Source: Bacillota bacterium (GTDB lineage Bacteria; Bacillota; Clostridia; Christensenellales; SZUA-584). From it: DNA of 64,000 nt. Location of the stretch: assembly GCA_023408075.1 (NCBI GenBank), contig JAEYKW010000027.1, forward strand, positions 62,001-126,000. Reading direction: 5' to 3'. Positions within the stretch are counted from its first letter, which is position 1; each line of letters opens with the position of its first letter. This document shows positions 8,171 to 16,537 of the stretch, in pieces. Position numbers and translations under genes: made by a program. The notes below the pieces were generated by a model that did not search any database, had not been told where the DNA came from, and saw nothing but the letters and a program-made list of their open reading frames with translations.

Positions 8171-11100
8171 TTATCCGTTCGGGAACAGTTCGGCAATCTT
8201 CTCGTTTGAAAGATTGAAATACGACTGGAGGCCTTTAATCGCGTATTGGCGCCTGTTCTTGATGTAACCGCGAAGATCGTCTATCTTGCTTTCCCAGCTG
8301 CTTATAGACGACGGCTGGCCCCACAGGTCAATCGTGCGCGGCATCTCATCCCGCATCGAATCCACCATCTCATCATAAAGAGAGAGCAGCTTGTCTTCCG
8401 TGAGCACCGTGTTTAAAACCTCGGCATAGCGCGTTACAAAGGCGTCGCACCACGCGGCATTCTTTCTGAATCCATAGTAGAGCCCCGTATCAATCCAGAA
8501 TTGAGTGCCGTCCGTATGCATTGGGCCGTTAATACCGGCGGAACTGCATAAAGTTCCGAGGTTAAAACCGCTCGCGCCGCCCATTGCAAGATCCAAGTCA
8601 TAAAACATGGGCCGCCATTTCATCGCGTTGTCCGATGTGTGCGCGTATTTTTGGTTGTAGTAATCGCTGCTGTTAAAGAAACTGGTGGCGATCAGGTAGT
8701 CCATGAAATACGCCGAATCGGCAATATCGGTGTATTTTGCAAACTGATCGTCGTTTGACGTATTGCCTTTGGCAACAGAGAGCACATGATTGATGCCCGC
8801 TTTTTGTCCAACGTAAATGTACTGGTTGCGCGACATCTCCACCTTGTCGGGATCAATGCCATATCGGGCCGCAAAATAATCCTCGTTTTGGTTTTCTTTG
8901 AACTCGTAAAGGCCCCAATAATGGCCGTTGATATAAACGACTGCAAATCGTGTTTGCATGTTGTCGATATTCATGCCGTTCACGGCCATATGAAAGAAAG
9001 CGTCTTTCAGGCGCGTATCGCTGCTGTCCTGGCCCATGTTGCGCAGCGAGAGCGATTTGAACGTGGTGATATCATAATCCTTGAAAAAAGGATAGGTGAT
9101 TTCGCTCTGGCCGTAGCCGCCGCGCAGGTACAGGTTAATAGACCGCTGCCGATACAGCCGCGTGCCTGCCCCCGCAATGCGCATGCCTGCCGGAAACTTC
9201 ACGCCGAGCGTGCCGTCCGGCTCGTAATACTCCACATAGCCCGCGCGTTCGCGCCCATCGCCGCGTGTTTGGCTGGCGAAGATATAATCTTTATCGCTTT
9301 CGGTGATGGAAAGGCAGATGACAGGCAGCGAATGCTTGTCTTCAAACAGATACGTCGCCACCGTTTGGTCGCTCGGCAGCTTGCCCTCTGCCACGGCAAT
9401 AGCCCGCACCGTCTGCGTAGCGGATATCGGGATAGGGTCCGTATAAGGCGTGGCGTTCGGCGTTGGTGTGGAGCCGTCGAGCGTGTAGAAAATCGACGCA
9501 CCCGGCGTGGTGTCCGTGATTTCGAGGTTGACCGGCGCGCTCTGATAACCGCCGCCCGCAGAAAACAGCGGTGCGGCGCAGTAGCCGTTCACCGTGCTGC
9601 CGCCGTTGGGCTCACCTTTCGTGGGCGTTGAGTAGAATACTGTTTTTGCCGTATCGTCCGGAACCCGTCCCTTGGATATGCCGGGACGCAGCACGCCGGT
9701 ATCAAACTGATCGAGCACGAGCCCCTGCGGATTCGAGAGGTAAAGCGTTTCGCCGGAGAGAGATATGCCAAGCTTCCCCGAAGCCTCACCGTCCTGATGG
9801 TTACTGATGACCGTATAGCCGCCCGCACCGATCTGTGCACTGCCGATCTGCCACTTTTTCAGGTCATTGCGCGAGTCGGACAGAAAGTAGCCTGATATGT
9901 CCATATCCGACGGGGTGCTGTTGTAAAGCTCGATCCAGTCGTCCTGATTGTCTTTGGCTTCGCTGACGCTTGAGACCTCATTGATCATAAGAGAAGAAGT
10001 GCCGCTTATCGCGGCAATCTCTGTAAAACCTTGTGTGTTGTTGAGGGCTAGCGGTGTTGGCTGATAGAAGAACATCCAACTGCCGTCCGCAGCCAGCCCG
10101 TATGATACATTATCCTTGGTCTCCGCAGGCAGATCGATCGTCTGCGCCGTGCAGGCGTTGATGTTTGTGAGGAACAGCTGCGTTTCGTCGCTGCCTATCT
10201 TGAAATTCGCATGAATCTCGGCATCGCTTTTTTCCTTGCCGGAGAGATAGACGATGACGTAGCCGTCCGGCGCGAGATCAACGCTTGGCAGCCTGTATTT
10301 TAAGAGCCGCGCCTTATCGTCCGAGAGCGCATAATCCGCAAGGTTCACCGCCTGACCGGAGGTGTTGTGCAGTTCCACCCAAGGGCTGCGGTCACCGTCT
10401 TCGTCGATAATCGAGAAGCTGTTGTTTTGCAGTATTTCGCTGACGGTCACGTCGCTGGTGCCGTCCGTGATGACGATGGAATCCGATGTGTCGGTGCCGT
10501 TGGCCGCGCCGGGCGTGGGTTGCTTGTAATAAACCATTTTGTCCGCATCGCCTTTACCGGCAGAAATGCCTGCTGGCGTCGCCGCATCCCACGAAATTTT
10601 GTCGATCACATTTGCGAACACATCGAGTATCGCCACGGTTGATTCCTCGCTGCTGATTTTGAACGGGATCTGAGCGTCGCCTTCGATGCCGGTGAAACGC
10701 AGCAATGCATACTGGCCGGATTCAAGCGACATTTGGGGCATCTTGGCCTTCTTGGGGTCGGAGAGGTTTTCGGTGATATAATATTCGGAAAGATCAATGG
10801 CCGTATCGCCGGAGTTATAAAGCTCAATCCATGCATACGGGTCCGCGTCTGTGACGCTCTGCGGCAGTATCTCGCTGATTTTAAGCTTGTCGTTGATTTT
10901 GCTGCTGATTTCCTCGATTGACTCAAACCCTTGCCCCGAGTTGGCTGCGCCGGGTGTCGGGTTCGGGTAATAGTGATAGACGCCCTTATCGTCCGCGCCG
11001 TAAGAGATGTCTGATTCGAGACCGGGAACCGAAAGCTCCTGCACCGTGCCGTAAGGAGACGACAGCTTTAATTCGGCGCCGCTTTTCGAAAGCTTAAAGC

Positions 11101-11440
11101 CCGTGCAATATTGCCCGGCTTGATCGTCAATTGACGCGCAGCAGTAAACAAGAAGATAAGCACCGGCTTCCATTTGGGAGCCCTCGGGAAATTCAAACTT
11201 GTTTCGTCCTGCCTCGGTAATGGCAAAGCCGCTTAAATCCAGCGCTTTGTCGGAGGCGTTATAGAGTTCAATCCAGTCCGGGTTGCCAAAGACCGGATCA
11301 ATAAGGGAACTCGAATTCGAGCTGACCACCTCGGAAATGACAAGACCGCTTAACGGTGTTCCGGACGTTTGCTGGCTGCAGCCTGCCGCTGTTGCGAATA
11401 ACATCAGCACAGCCAAAAGAACAGTCAATAATTTTTTCAT
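8171..11440 (-). CDS. Lipoprotein with four lamin-tail domains and a CotH kinase-like domain
   Basis: This 1089-residue surface protein starts with a lipoprotein signal peptide whose lipobox ends at Cys21 (FATAAGC). Four lamin-tail (LTD) domains follow at about residues 30-165, 185-315, 325-470 and 480-620, each starting with a (V/M/K)xxxE(V/I) strand and WIELYN or WVELHN, and each ending near a PTPGAAN-like linker. Residues about 625-700 match a chitobiase-type C-terminal beta domain (SIFYTLDGSTPTP). The last 380 residues form a CotH domain, a family of protein kinase-like folds known from spore coats and secreted proteins, with FAVVYINGHYWGLYEFKE and WRPMFYDLDLAMG. It stands alone. A role in cell-surface or coat assembly is likely; direct kinase activity is inferred. 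Confidence 0.88.
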   Translation of the reverse strand: MKKLLTVLLAVLMLFATAAGCSQQTSGTPLSGLVISEVVSSNSSSLIDPVFGNPDWIELYNASDKALDLSGFAITEAGRNKFEFPEGSQMEAGAYLLVYCCASIDDQAGQYCTGFKLSKSGAELKLSSPYGTVQELSVPGLESDISYGADDKGVYHYYPNPTPGAANSGQGFESIEEISSKINDKLKISEILPQSVTDADPYAWIELYNSGDTAIDLSEYYITENLSDPKKAKMPQMSLESGQYALLRFTGIEGDAQIPFKISSEESTVAILDVFANVIDKISWDAATPAGISAGKGDADKMVYYKQPTPGAANGTDTSDSIVITDGTSDVTVSEILQNNSFSIIDEDGDRSPWVELHNTSGQAVNLADYALSDDKARLLKYRLPSVDLAPDGYVIVYLSGKEKSDAEIHANFKIGSDETQLFLTNINACTAQTIDLPAETKDNVSYGLAADGSWMFFYQPTPLALNNTQGFTEIAAISGTSSLMINEVSSVSEAKDNQDDWIELYNSTPSDMDISGYFLSDSRNDLKKWQIGSAQIGAGGYTVISNHQDGEASGKLGISLSGETLYLSNPQGLVLDQFDTGVLRPGISKGRVPDDTAKTVFYSTPTKGEPNGGSTVNGYCAAPLFSAGGGYQSAPVNLEITDTTPGASIFYTLDGSTPTPNATPYTDPIPISATQTVRAIAVAEGKLPSDQTVATYLFEDKHSLPVICLSITESDKDYIFASQTRGDGRERAGYVEYYEPDGTLGVKFPAGMRIAGAGTRLYRQRSINLYLRGGYGQSEITYPFFKDYDITTFKSLSLRNMGQDSSDTRLKDAFFHMAVNGMNIDNMQTRFAVVYINGHYWGLYEFKENQNEDYFAARYGIDPDKVEMSRNQYIYVGQKAGINHVLSVAKGNTSNDDQFAKYTDIADSAYFMDYLIATSFFNSSDYYNQKYAHTSDNAMKWRPMFYDLDLAMGGASGFNLGTLCSSAGINGPMHTDGTQFWIDTGLYYGFRKNAAWCDAFVTRYAEVLNTVLTEDKLLSLYDEMVDSMRDEMPRTIDLWGQPSSISSWESKIDDLRGYIKNRRQYAIKGLQSYFNLSNEKIAELFPNG

Positions 11441-11594
11441 TGTTTTCCCGCTTATCTGTCAGTAATCGTGTGATGGATGCATTATAATACATTTATTTGA
11501 AATTAACAATGACTTATATGGCTTTGCGCGTATATTCATAATGTTTTCATAATTTGGCTGCGTCCAATGCCAGGAATATAGCTTCAAATGCGGC

Positions 11595-11622
11595 TTGACT
11601 TTTGTTTCGTATATGTTATAAT
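11595..11622 (+). promoter_or_regulatory. Promoter of tRNA-Leu
   Basis: TTGACT and TATAAT are separated by 16 bases, and the -10 box lies 22 bases before the tRNA 5' end. Confidence 0.85.
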
Positions 11623-11644
11623 CTCATTTGCGACTTAAAATCTT

Positions 11645-11729
11645 GCGAGGGTGGCGGAACTGGCAGACGCGCACGTTTGAGGGGCGTGTGGTGTACACCG
11701 TAGGGGTTCAAGTCCCCTTCCTCGCACCA
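11645..11729 (+). tRNA. tRNA-Leu (anticodon GAG)
   Basis: The 85-base class II tRNA has acceptor arms GCGAGGG and TCCTCGC, discriminator A and encoded CCA. The anticodon stem CACGT/GCGTG holds the loop TTGAGGG, giving GAG, and a variable arm follows before GGTTCAAGTCC. It reads CTC and CTT codons. Confidence 0.96.
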
Positions 11730-11733
11730 AAAG

Positions 11734-11758
11734 AACCACGTGATGAACGTGGTTTTTT
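11734..11758 (+). terminator. Terminator of tRNA-Leu
   Basis: AACCACGT and ACGTGGTT form an 8-bp stem with a 5-base loop, followed by a T run, starting 5 bases after the tRNA. Confidence 0.9.
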
Positions 11759-11814
11759 AATAGAAAAGCATCGCCAAAATATACCGCAAATGTTTATAGG
11801 AGGGTAAATGCCAT

Positions 11815-12249
11815 ATGAGCCGGGCAGATGAAGCGATCCAATGCTTTGATCAGGGGTTTAATTGTGCGCAAGCCGTTTTTTCTACATATTGTGAACAGCT
11901 TGGCGTGGATAAGAAAACAGCCTTGAAAATCTCCTGCGGTTTCGGCGCAGGCATGGGAAGGCTGGGGGAGACGTGCGGCGCAGTGTCCGGCGCGTATCTG
12001 CTGATTGGCCTTAAGCATGGAAAGTGCGATAAAGACGATACTCAATCGAAAGAAAAGACATACGAGCTCGTGCAGGCGTTTAACAGCAGATTCAAGCAGA
12101 GAAACGGGACAACAATATGCCGCGAGCTGATCAAAGCGGATTTTCTGACCGGTGATCAGCAGCTAGCCGCAGCACAGGTTAAAGCGGTGTGCCCGGGGCT
12201 GGTTCGCGATGCGTGCGAAATTGTTGAAGAAATTCTGTTCAGCGAATAA
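11815..12249 (+). CDS. C-GCAxxG-C-C family protein
   Basis: This 144-residue protein carries the spaced cysteine pattern that names the family: FNCAQAVFSTYCEQ near residue 18, ISCGFGAGMGRLGETCGAV near residues 43-60, and later ICRELI and AVCPGLVRDACEIV. The conserved cysteines are believed to bind a metal or iron-sulfur cluster, and such proteins are common in anaerobes, sometimes next to redox enzymes. The biochemical role is not established. AGGAGGG lies 10-11 bases before ATG 11815. It follows the tRNA-Leu terminator and appears to be a single-gene unit. Confidence 0.85.
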   Translation: MSRADEAIQCFDQGFNCAQAVFSTYCEQLGVDKKTALKISCGFGAGMGRLGETCGAVSGAYLLIGLKHGKCDKDDTQSKEKTYELVQAFNSRFKQRNGTTICRELIKADFLTGDQQLAAAQVKAVCPGLVRDACEIVEEILFSE

Positions 12250-12772
12250 GGCGAGAATAATATAACAGCCTTGAAGTCGATACGCGTATTTTATCAGTAC
12301 AGCCTCAGCGGTGCGCGTTCATGGCGACAGCAGAAAATGTGACAGTTGTGATGGCTTTGCTTTTTTGCATTATGTTAAACACATGATTGCATTCCGGGTT
12401 TGTCGGCAGCTGCGCGGATTGAAGCTGCATCAAAAGCAGGTACCCCCTCGGGTCAGTCGGCTGCACTCAAACCAAATGACAAGAGCTTCTTATATAACAG
12501 TCTGTCAGTCCGGCAATGACCGGACTTCAGCTTGATGAAAAACCCCTGTCTGTCATGCTGAGGAGCGAAGCGGCGTGACTACGAAGTGGAAAGCATCCCA
12601 TAGTAAAACGCTTTTAACATGGGATTCCTCAATCGCTTACGCTCAATCGGAATGACAATTGAAACTTTGTCAGCAGCCTGCAGTCCGGCAATGGCCGGGC
12701 TTTTTTTCATGTGTTTGAGTTTCACCTTTAAACATGATATTGTAAGTGATCATAGATAACTTCGGGGGAAAT
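12250..12772. repeat. Intergenic region with a dispersed palindromic repeat
   Basis: No gene is supported here. From about 12541 to 12690 there is a repeat with the landmarks TGTCATGCTGAGGAGCGAAG, CATGGGATTCCTC, CGGAATGACA and ACTTTGTCAGCAGCCTG. The two ends are partly complementary, so the unit can fold. A diverged copy lies in the opposite orientation at about 43527-43610. A GTCCGGCAATG..CCGG motif flanks it on both sides (about 12511 and 12683). This class of element is non-coding and widespread in such genomes. Confidence 0.6.
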
Positions 12773-13561
12773 ATGTACAACAATCTGTTTTCAATCGGGA
12801 GCCTGACCATTCATTCATATGGGGTTATGATTGCCGTCGGGTTTGCCGTCGCAATTGTCATGAGTTATTTTTGGGCAAAGGCATATGGATTAAAGAAAGA
12901 AGCCATTATAGATATCGCGCTGCTCGCGATGATTTTCGGCTTCCTTGGCGCCAAGCTTTTGTACGTAATCGTTGAATATCAGGCGTTTTTTGTGGACCCG
13001 TTGCGCGTGCTCGGCTCCGAGGGCTTTGTTGTGTACGGGGGCATCATCGGCGGCGTATTGGCCGCCATAGTTTATTGCCGTAGAAAGAAACTCAGCTTTA
13101 TGAGCTACTTTGATCTGGCCATTCCGGCCGTGGCCTTGGCACAGGGCTTTGGGAGGATCGGCTGTTTTCTCGCCGGCTGCTGCTATGGCGCTGAAAGCAG
13201 CTTTCTCGGCGTGGTCTTCCCTGAGGGCAGCATTGCCCCGGCGGGTGTTTCGCTGCTGCCGACACAGCTGATATCGTCGGCGGGGGATTTCCTGATCGCG
13301 CTTGTTCTTGTGCTGTTCGCGAGAAAATCCAAAATCAAGGGTAATGTGGGGGCGCTGTACCTGCTGCTGTATGGTATCGGGCGCTTTGGCATCGAGTTTT
13401 TCAGAAACGATGTGCGCGGAAGCGTTGGTGCGCTTTCAACATCACAGTTTATATCGATCGGTTTTGTACTCGGTGCGGTCGTGCTGTTCGTCATCAACGC
13501 AAAGCGCGCGGTTCCTGCGGATACCCTTTTATCCAAAGCCGAACACAAGCCTGAGCAATAA
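12773..13561 (+). CDS. lgt: Prolipoprotein diacylglyceryl transferase
   Basis: Lgt moves a diacylglyceryl group from phosphatidylglycerol to the lipobox cysteine of prolipoproteins in the cytoplasmic membrane. The 262-residue protein has the expected seven membrane helices; the early IHSYGVMIAVGF carries the essential His and Tyr of the family, and the signature GRIGCFLAGCCYG includes the conserved arginine. YGIGRFGIEFFRND near the C-terminus is the second family signature. Start: ATG 12773, just after a GGGGG run; an in-frame start at 12746 is less likely. A terminator follows at 13653. It would process the CotH lipoprotein upstream, among others. Confidence 0.95.
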   Translation: MYNNLFSIGSLTIHSYGVMIAVGFAVAIVMSYFWAKAYGLKKEAIIDIALLAMIFGFLGAKLLYVIVEYQAFFVDPLRVLGSEGFVVYGGIIGGVLAAIVYCRRKKLSFMSYFDLAIPAVALAQGFGRIGCFLAGCCYGAESSFLGVVFPEGSIAPAGVSLLPTQLISSAGDFLIALVLVLFARKSKIKGNVGALYLLLYGIGRFGIEFFRNDVRGSVGALSTSQFISIGFVLGAVVLFVINAKRAVPADTLLSKAEHKPEQ

Positions 13562-13652
13562 GCGCTTTCGTTTTTTAGGAAGCATCAATCCTTGTAGGTA
13601 TCGTCTAGAGGGCTGATTGAGCGCTCTGCTGCCAATTTAATATCAAATGAGG

Positions 13653-13684
13653 AGTCCGCAGTATTTGAAGCTGCGGACTTTTTG
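13653..13684 (+). terminator. Terminator after lgt
   Basis: AGTCCGCAG and CTGCGGACT form a 9-bp stem with a 9-base loop, followed by a T run, about 90 bp after the lgt stop codon. Confidence 0.85.
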
Positions 13685-13796
13685 ATAAAAGCAAAATAGC
13701 ATATGAATGTTTATCTTTCTTGTGATGAGCTTCGGGTCCTGATGTAAAGGCATGAGTTCCAATGCCGCTTTGCCAATTCGGAACGGCACACCTTTC

Positions 13797-14093
13797 CTAT
13801 CCAATCCACACGCCATGCTCAATCGCCATTTGTGCCACAGCCATACAGGCGATGAAGACAGTCAGCACAACGATGAGCACGGCCGAGCCGAAGTCGTAGC
13901 GCATTTGGCCTTCCTTATTGCGCACATAGGCAATGATAATTTCGATCCCTAAGAGTATCAGCGCCAAGGGCCAAAAAGATACGATCAACCACAGTGTCAT
14001 AGCGGGGACCGCCAGGCGGAGCAGAAAGAGAAGCCCGAAAATGATCATGGATGCACCGGCTGTTAAAGTTCCGACACGACGATTCTTAATCAT
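13797..14093 (-). CDS. Small membrane protein of the sigma-factor operon
   Basis: This 98-residue protein has three predicted membrane helices (about residues 10-29, 32-55 and 70-92) joined by a short basic loop RNKEGQMR. Its first two helices resemble the paired-helix membrane module found in LiaI/LiaF-like and DUF5668-type envelope proteins, but the match is loose. It is the last gene of a four-gene operon encoding a sigma factor, an anti-sigma factor and another membrane protein, and overlaps the gene before it by 8 bp. It may take part in sensing envelope stress; that is inferred only from the context. Confidence 0.7.
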   Translation of the reverse strand: MIKNRRVGTLTAGASMIIFGLLFLLRLAVPAMTLWLIVSFWPLALILLGIEIIIAYVRNKEGQMRYDFGSAVLIVVLTVFIACMAVAQMAIEHGVWIG

Positions 14094-14610
14094 ACTTTTT
14101 GAGCTCCCTTCTCTTACCGATAATTAACCGGACTCCGATGATCACAATGATAGCGCCCAGAAAGATTTGGGGGAGAACATTCACAACGTTGAGTAACATA
14201 TCTGCAATTTCCACCCGCAAAGAGGAATACAGGTTCTGAATCAGCTTGCTGAAAATAAGATATATGCCAAAGAACAACAGCAGCATCCCGATATAAAGCC
14301 CGCCTCGGCCGGAAAGCCTTTTATTCACCTGAGAAAAGCTTTCTGCCTTAAAACAATAATGGTCCTCAAGTTCGGAAAATTGCTGGTCATCGGCCCACGC
14401 CATGTTGATGCTGCTAAAAAAGGAATAGAACCAAAGGACTGGCAGGGCGTACAAAAGGGGCCCGATATTTAGCCAGGAGGACAGGAACAGCAGCAGAAAA
14501 AACAGTGACATCAGAGAAACACCGAGTTTCATAAACCCCATAAACATGTGCCCTCCGCCGGGAATCAGCGAAAACAATATAGTCAGGGCTTTATTTCGTT
14601 TCTTGTGCAT
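14086..14610 (-). CDS. Membrane protein with a TM2-like N-terminus
   Basis: This 174-residue protein begins with KALTILFSLIPGGGHMFMGF, which resembles the TM2 domain: a helix, a glycine-rich turn and a second helix. A soluble loop at about residues 75-100 separates this half from two more helices. GGAGGTG lies 6-7 bases before ATG 14610, within the end of the anti-sigma gene, which it overlaps by 20 bp, so translation is probably coupled. It belongs to the sigma/anti-sigma operon. The function is unknown; such proteins next to ECF sigma factors often belong to the envelope response. Confidence 0.75.
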   Translation of the reverse strand: MHKKRNKALTILFSLIPGGGHMFMGFMKLGVSLMSLFFLLLFLSSWLNIGPLLYALPVLWFYSFFSSINMAWADDQQFSELEDHYCFKAESFSQVNKRLSGRGGLYIGMLLLFFGIYLIFSKLIQNLYSSLRVEIADMLLNVVNVLPQIFLGAIIVIIGVRLIIGKRRELKKYD

Positions 14611-15043
14611 TTTGAAACACCTCCATATTCAATATTTGTTGAGAAAAATTCTGCAGCTGCCTATTGATGCTCTCCACCGCAGAGAAATCGGGCGCTTTAA
14701 TATTGGAGAGAGGCCCTTGCAGGCGGCTAAGCGCTCCCCATGCGCTCGAAAAGATAAAGAAAAGGGCAATAGAGGCAGCAAGCGCAACGCGGATAGAGAA
14801 ATGTGTAAGTTCGGCTCTTTTCCCCTTAGAATTTGAGATGCGCTTCAAGACCTCTTCATCAAATCCGTCGGGGGGCGCCGCGGGTTTGGCTTCAATGGCT
14901 TTCGCCAATGCGAGAGCGCATTGCTCGCACTGTCCAATATGCTCCGCAGCGGCTGTCAGCTCATCGTGTTCCAAAGTTCCGTTTGCAAACTCATCAAGCG
15001 CCGATTTCGTCATGTGGCCGCTTAAATCAACCGGATTACCCAC
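14591..15043 (-). CDS. Anti-sigma factor with zinc-finger domain
   Basis: The first 55 residues form a zf-HC2-like anti-sigma domain; the metal-binding set includes HIGQCEQCALAL and an upstream His. One membrane helix follows at about residues 85-108 (VALAASIALFFIFSSAWGAL), then an outward-facing tail with a coiled-coil look (INRQLQNFSQQILNM). It should hold the sigma factor at the membrane until a signal releases it. The start is a GTG at 15043 that overlaps the sigma gene by 8 bp, with GGAGGG 8 bases upstream, so the two are translationally coupled. This gives fixed stoichiometry, as is usual for such pairs. Confidence 0.85.
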   Translation of the reverse strand: MGNPVDLSGHMTKSALDEFANGTLEHDELTAAAEHIGQCEQCALALAKAIEAKPAAPPDGFDEEVLKRISNSKGKRAELTHFSIRVALAASIALFFIFSSAWGALSRLQGPLSNIKAPDFSAVESINRQLQNFSQQILNMEVFQNAQETK

Positions 15044-15551
15044 TTTGCTGTCCCTCCCTCCATAGCACCTTTAACAGCTTTTTAGAGCGGTAAAGCCTTG
15101 TTTCCAATGTTTTAAGGCTTTGCTTTGTCTCTGCCGCCATTTCTGAAAGCTTTTTTCCTTCGCAAAAATAGCCAAGCGCCACACTTTTATAGGGGTCCTT
15201 GAGCTGCCCGCAGAGCGTCCGGACAAAGTTATCGGATAGATCGATTTCTGTGCGCTCTTCCGGGGTGCCATGCGGATCAGCCAGCATTTCCATATCCTCA
15301 CGTGATATATGCAGATTGCGCCGCGCCGGGCTTTTCAGGTAGTCCCTGCATTTGTTTACGGCTATAGCCGTAAACCACGCCTTGGGGTTTTCCTCGTTAA
15401 ACCGGCTCAGGTTGCGGTAGGCCGCTAAAAAAGTTTCCTGAGCCAAATCTTCCGCATCAAAATAATTCTTAGTCATCGCCAGACAAATGGTGATGACCAG
15501 ACCCTTATATTGAGCCACATAGCGTTCAAACTGTGCCTTGATATGCATCAT
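15036..15551 (-). CDS. ECF-type RNA polymerase sigma factor
   Basis: This protein of about 170 residues has region 2 (YFDAEDLAQETFLAAYRNL, for -10 recognition and core binding) and region 4 (KKLSEMAAETKQSLKTLETR, a helix-turn-helix for -35 recognition), with no region 1 or 3, which is the layout of ECF sigma factors. Start: ATG 15551 has AAAGGA 5 bases upstream; ATG 15548 and an in-frame ATG at 15557 are alternatives. It is the first gene of an operon with its anti-sigma factor and two membrane proteins, so it probably responds to an envelope signal. Members of this family often activate their own promoter. Confidence 0.92.
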   Translation of the reverse strand: MMHIKAQFERYVAQYKGLVITICLAMTKNYFDAEDLAQETFLAAYRNLSRFNEENPKAWFTAIAVNKCRDYLKSPARRNLHISREDMEMLADPHGTPEERTEIDLSDNFVRTLCGQLKDPYKSVALGYFCEGKKLSEMAAETKQSLKTLETRLYRSKKLLKVLWREGQQSG

Positions 15552-15741
15552 CACCATCCTTTGATCCGCTCTATTTAATATAACGATCCAGCATGATAAA
15601 ACACTTCAAAACTAAGAAAGATTTTGCATTGAGGCGGCTTGAAAGTGGTCAAGTTGAGCAGTGGAGGACATGTTTTTGTTGCACCAAGAAATGTGGTTAT
15701 ATCGCGGCTATCAATTTGGGCGAACCGGGGCTTTTTGCATT

Positions 15742-16377
15742 TTACCCCGCATTGCCCGCAATGAGCTTGTCTAGCATCTCAAAGGCCGCCTCAATCAATT
15801 CTTCCGTGTTGATATGGTACATATGGGCATAGGCATCGCCGGCTTCGGAAATTCTGCTTAAAAAGCCTGTCGTCGTAAAGTACAGGGCAAAAATACTGAG
15901 GGGTGCTTTGAGGTCCGCGCGAATGCTGCCGTCCTGAATGCCTTCTTCCGTGACCTTTGAGAAGAGTGAGAAAAGGCGCACGTTGTATTGCGCGAGCTCT
16001 GCGGCGTTGGGGATGGATGCGCTGTCCGATTTGATGAATTGCACGTAGTTCATAAGCCGGTAAAGATTCGGATATTCCTTTATAAAACGGCAGAGGGCTG
16101 ACCTGATGCCGGTCATATTCTCAAAGCCGTTCTTTTCGCCTTGAACATTTTCTTCAATATATGAAAACAGCCGTTTGAGACCCGACAATATCACAGCGTA
16201 AAAAAGGTTCTCCTTGCTCGTGAAATATTGATAGACGGTCCGCTTGGTGAACTCAGCCGCTTTTGCAATCTCATCCATTGTGGTGTTTTCAAACCCTTTG
16301 CTGATAAACAGCTGCTCGGCGACAGAAAGAATCTCGTTTTCTCTGGCCTGCCGCTCTCTTTCTTTTCTTGACATCAT
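15742..16377 (-). CDS. TetR family transcriptional regulator
   Basis: Residues about 10-60 form a TetR DNA-binding domain (ILSVAEQLFISKGFENTTMDEI, then TKRTVYQYFTSKENLF). The rest is a helical ligand-binding domain whose partner is unknown. Start ATG 16377 follows AAAGGAT by 7 bases; the frame is open further upstream, but that lacks a ribosome binding site. It is transcribed away from a flavodoxin-fold oxidoreductase gene across a 160-bp AT-rich gap, the usual layout for a repressor and its target. Ligands of such pairs are often small toxic or redox-active molecules. Confidence 0.92.
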   Translation of the reverse strand: MMSRKERERQARENEILSVAEQLFISKGFENTTMDEIAKAAEFTKRTVYQYFTSKENLFYAVILSGLKRLFSYIEENVQGEKNGFENMTGIRSALCRFIKEYPNLYRLMNYVQFIKSDSASIPNAAELAQYNVRLFSLFSKVTEEGIQDGSIRADLKAPLSIFALYFTTTGFLSRISEAGDAYAHMYHINTEELIEAAFEMLDKLIAGNAG

Positions 16378-16537
16378 ATTTTTTATCCTTTCGCTTGACA
16401 ACAAAGTGAACCAATGTTATATTAAGTATACCAATAGTATATAAAATATAACAAAAAGATATAAAGTATACAGACAATATATTATCAGGCACAGGTTTTG
16501 TCAAGGTCATGTTGAAGAAAATGAAAGGAGATTGGAA
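16378..16537. promoter_or_regulatory. Divergent promoter region with repeated AGTATAC motifs
   Basis: The gap between the TetR gene and the flavodoxin gene is very AT-rich and holds repeated, partly palindromic elements: TTAAGTATACC at about 16423, ATAGTATATAA at about 16433 and AAAGTATACAG at about 16462. These repeated GTATAC/GTATAT units are good candidates for the TetR operator. No single promoter stands out. Confidence 0.5.
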
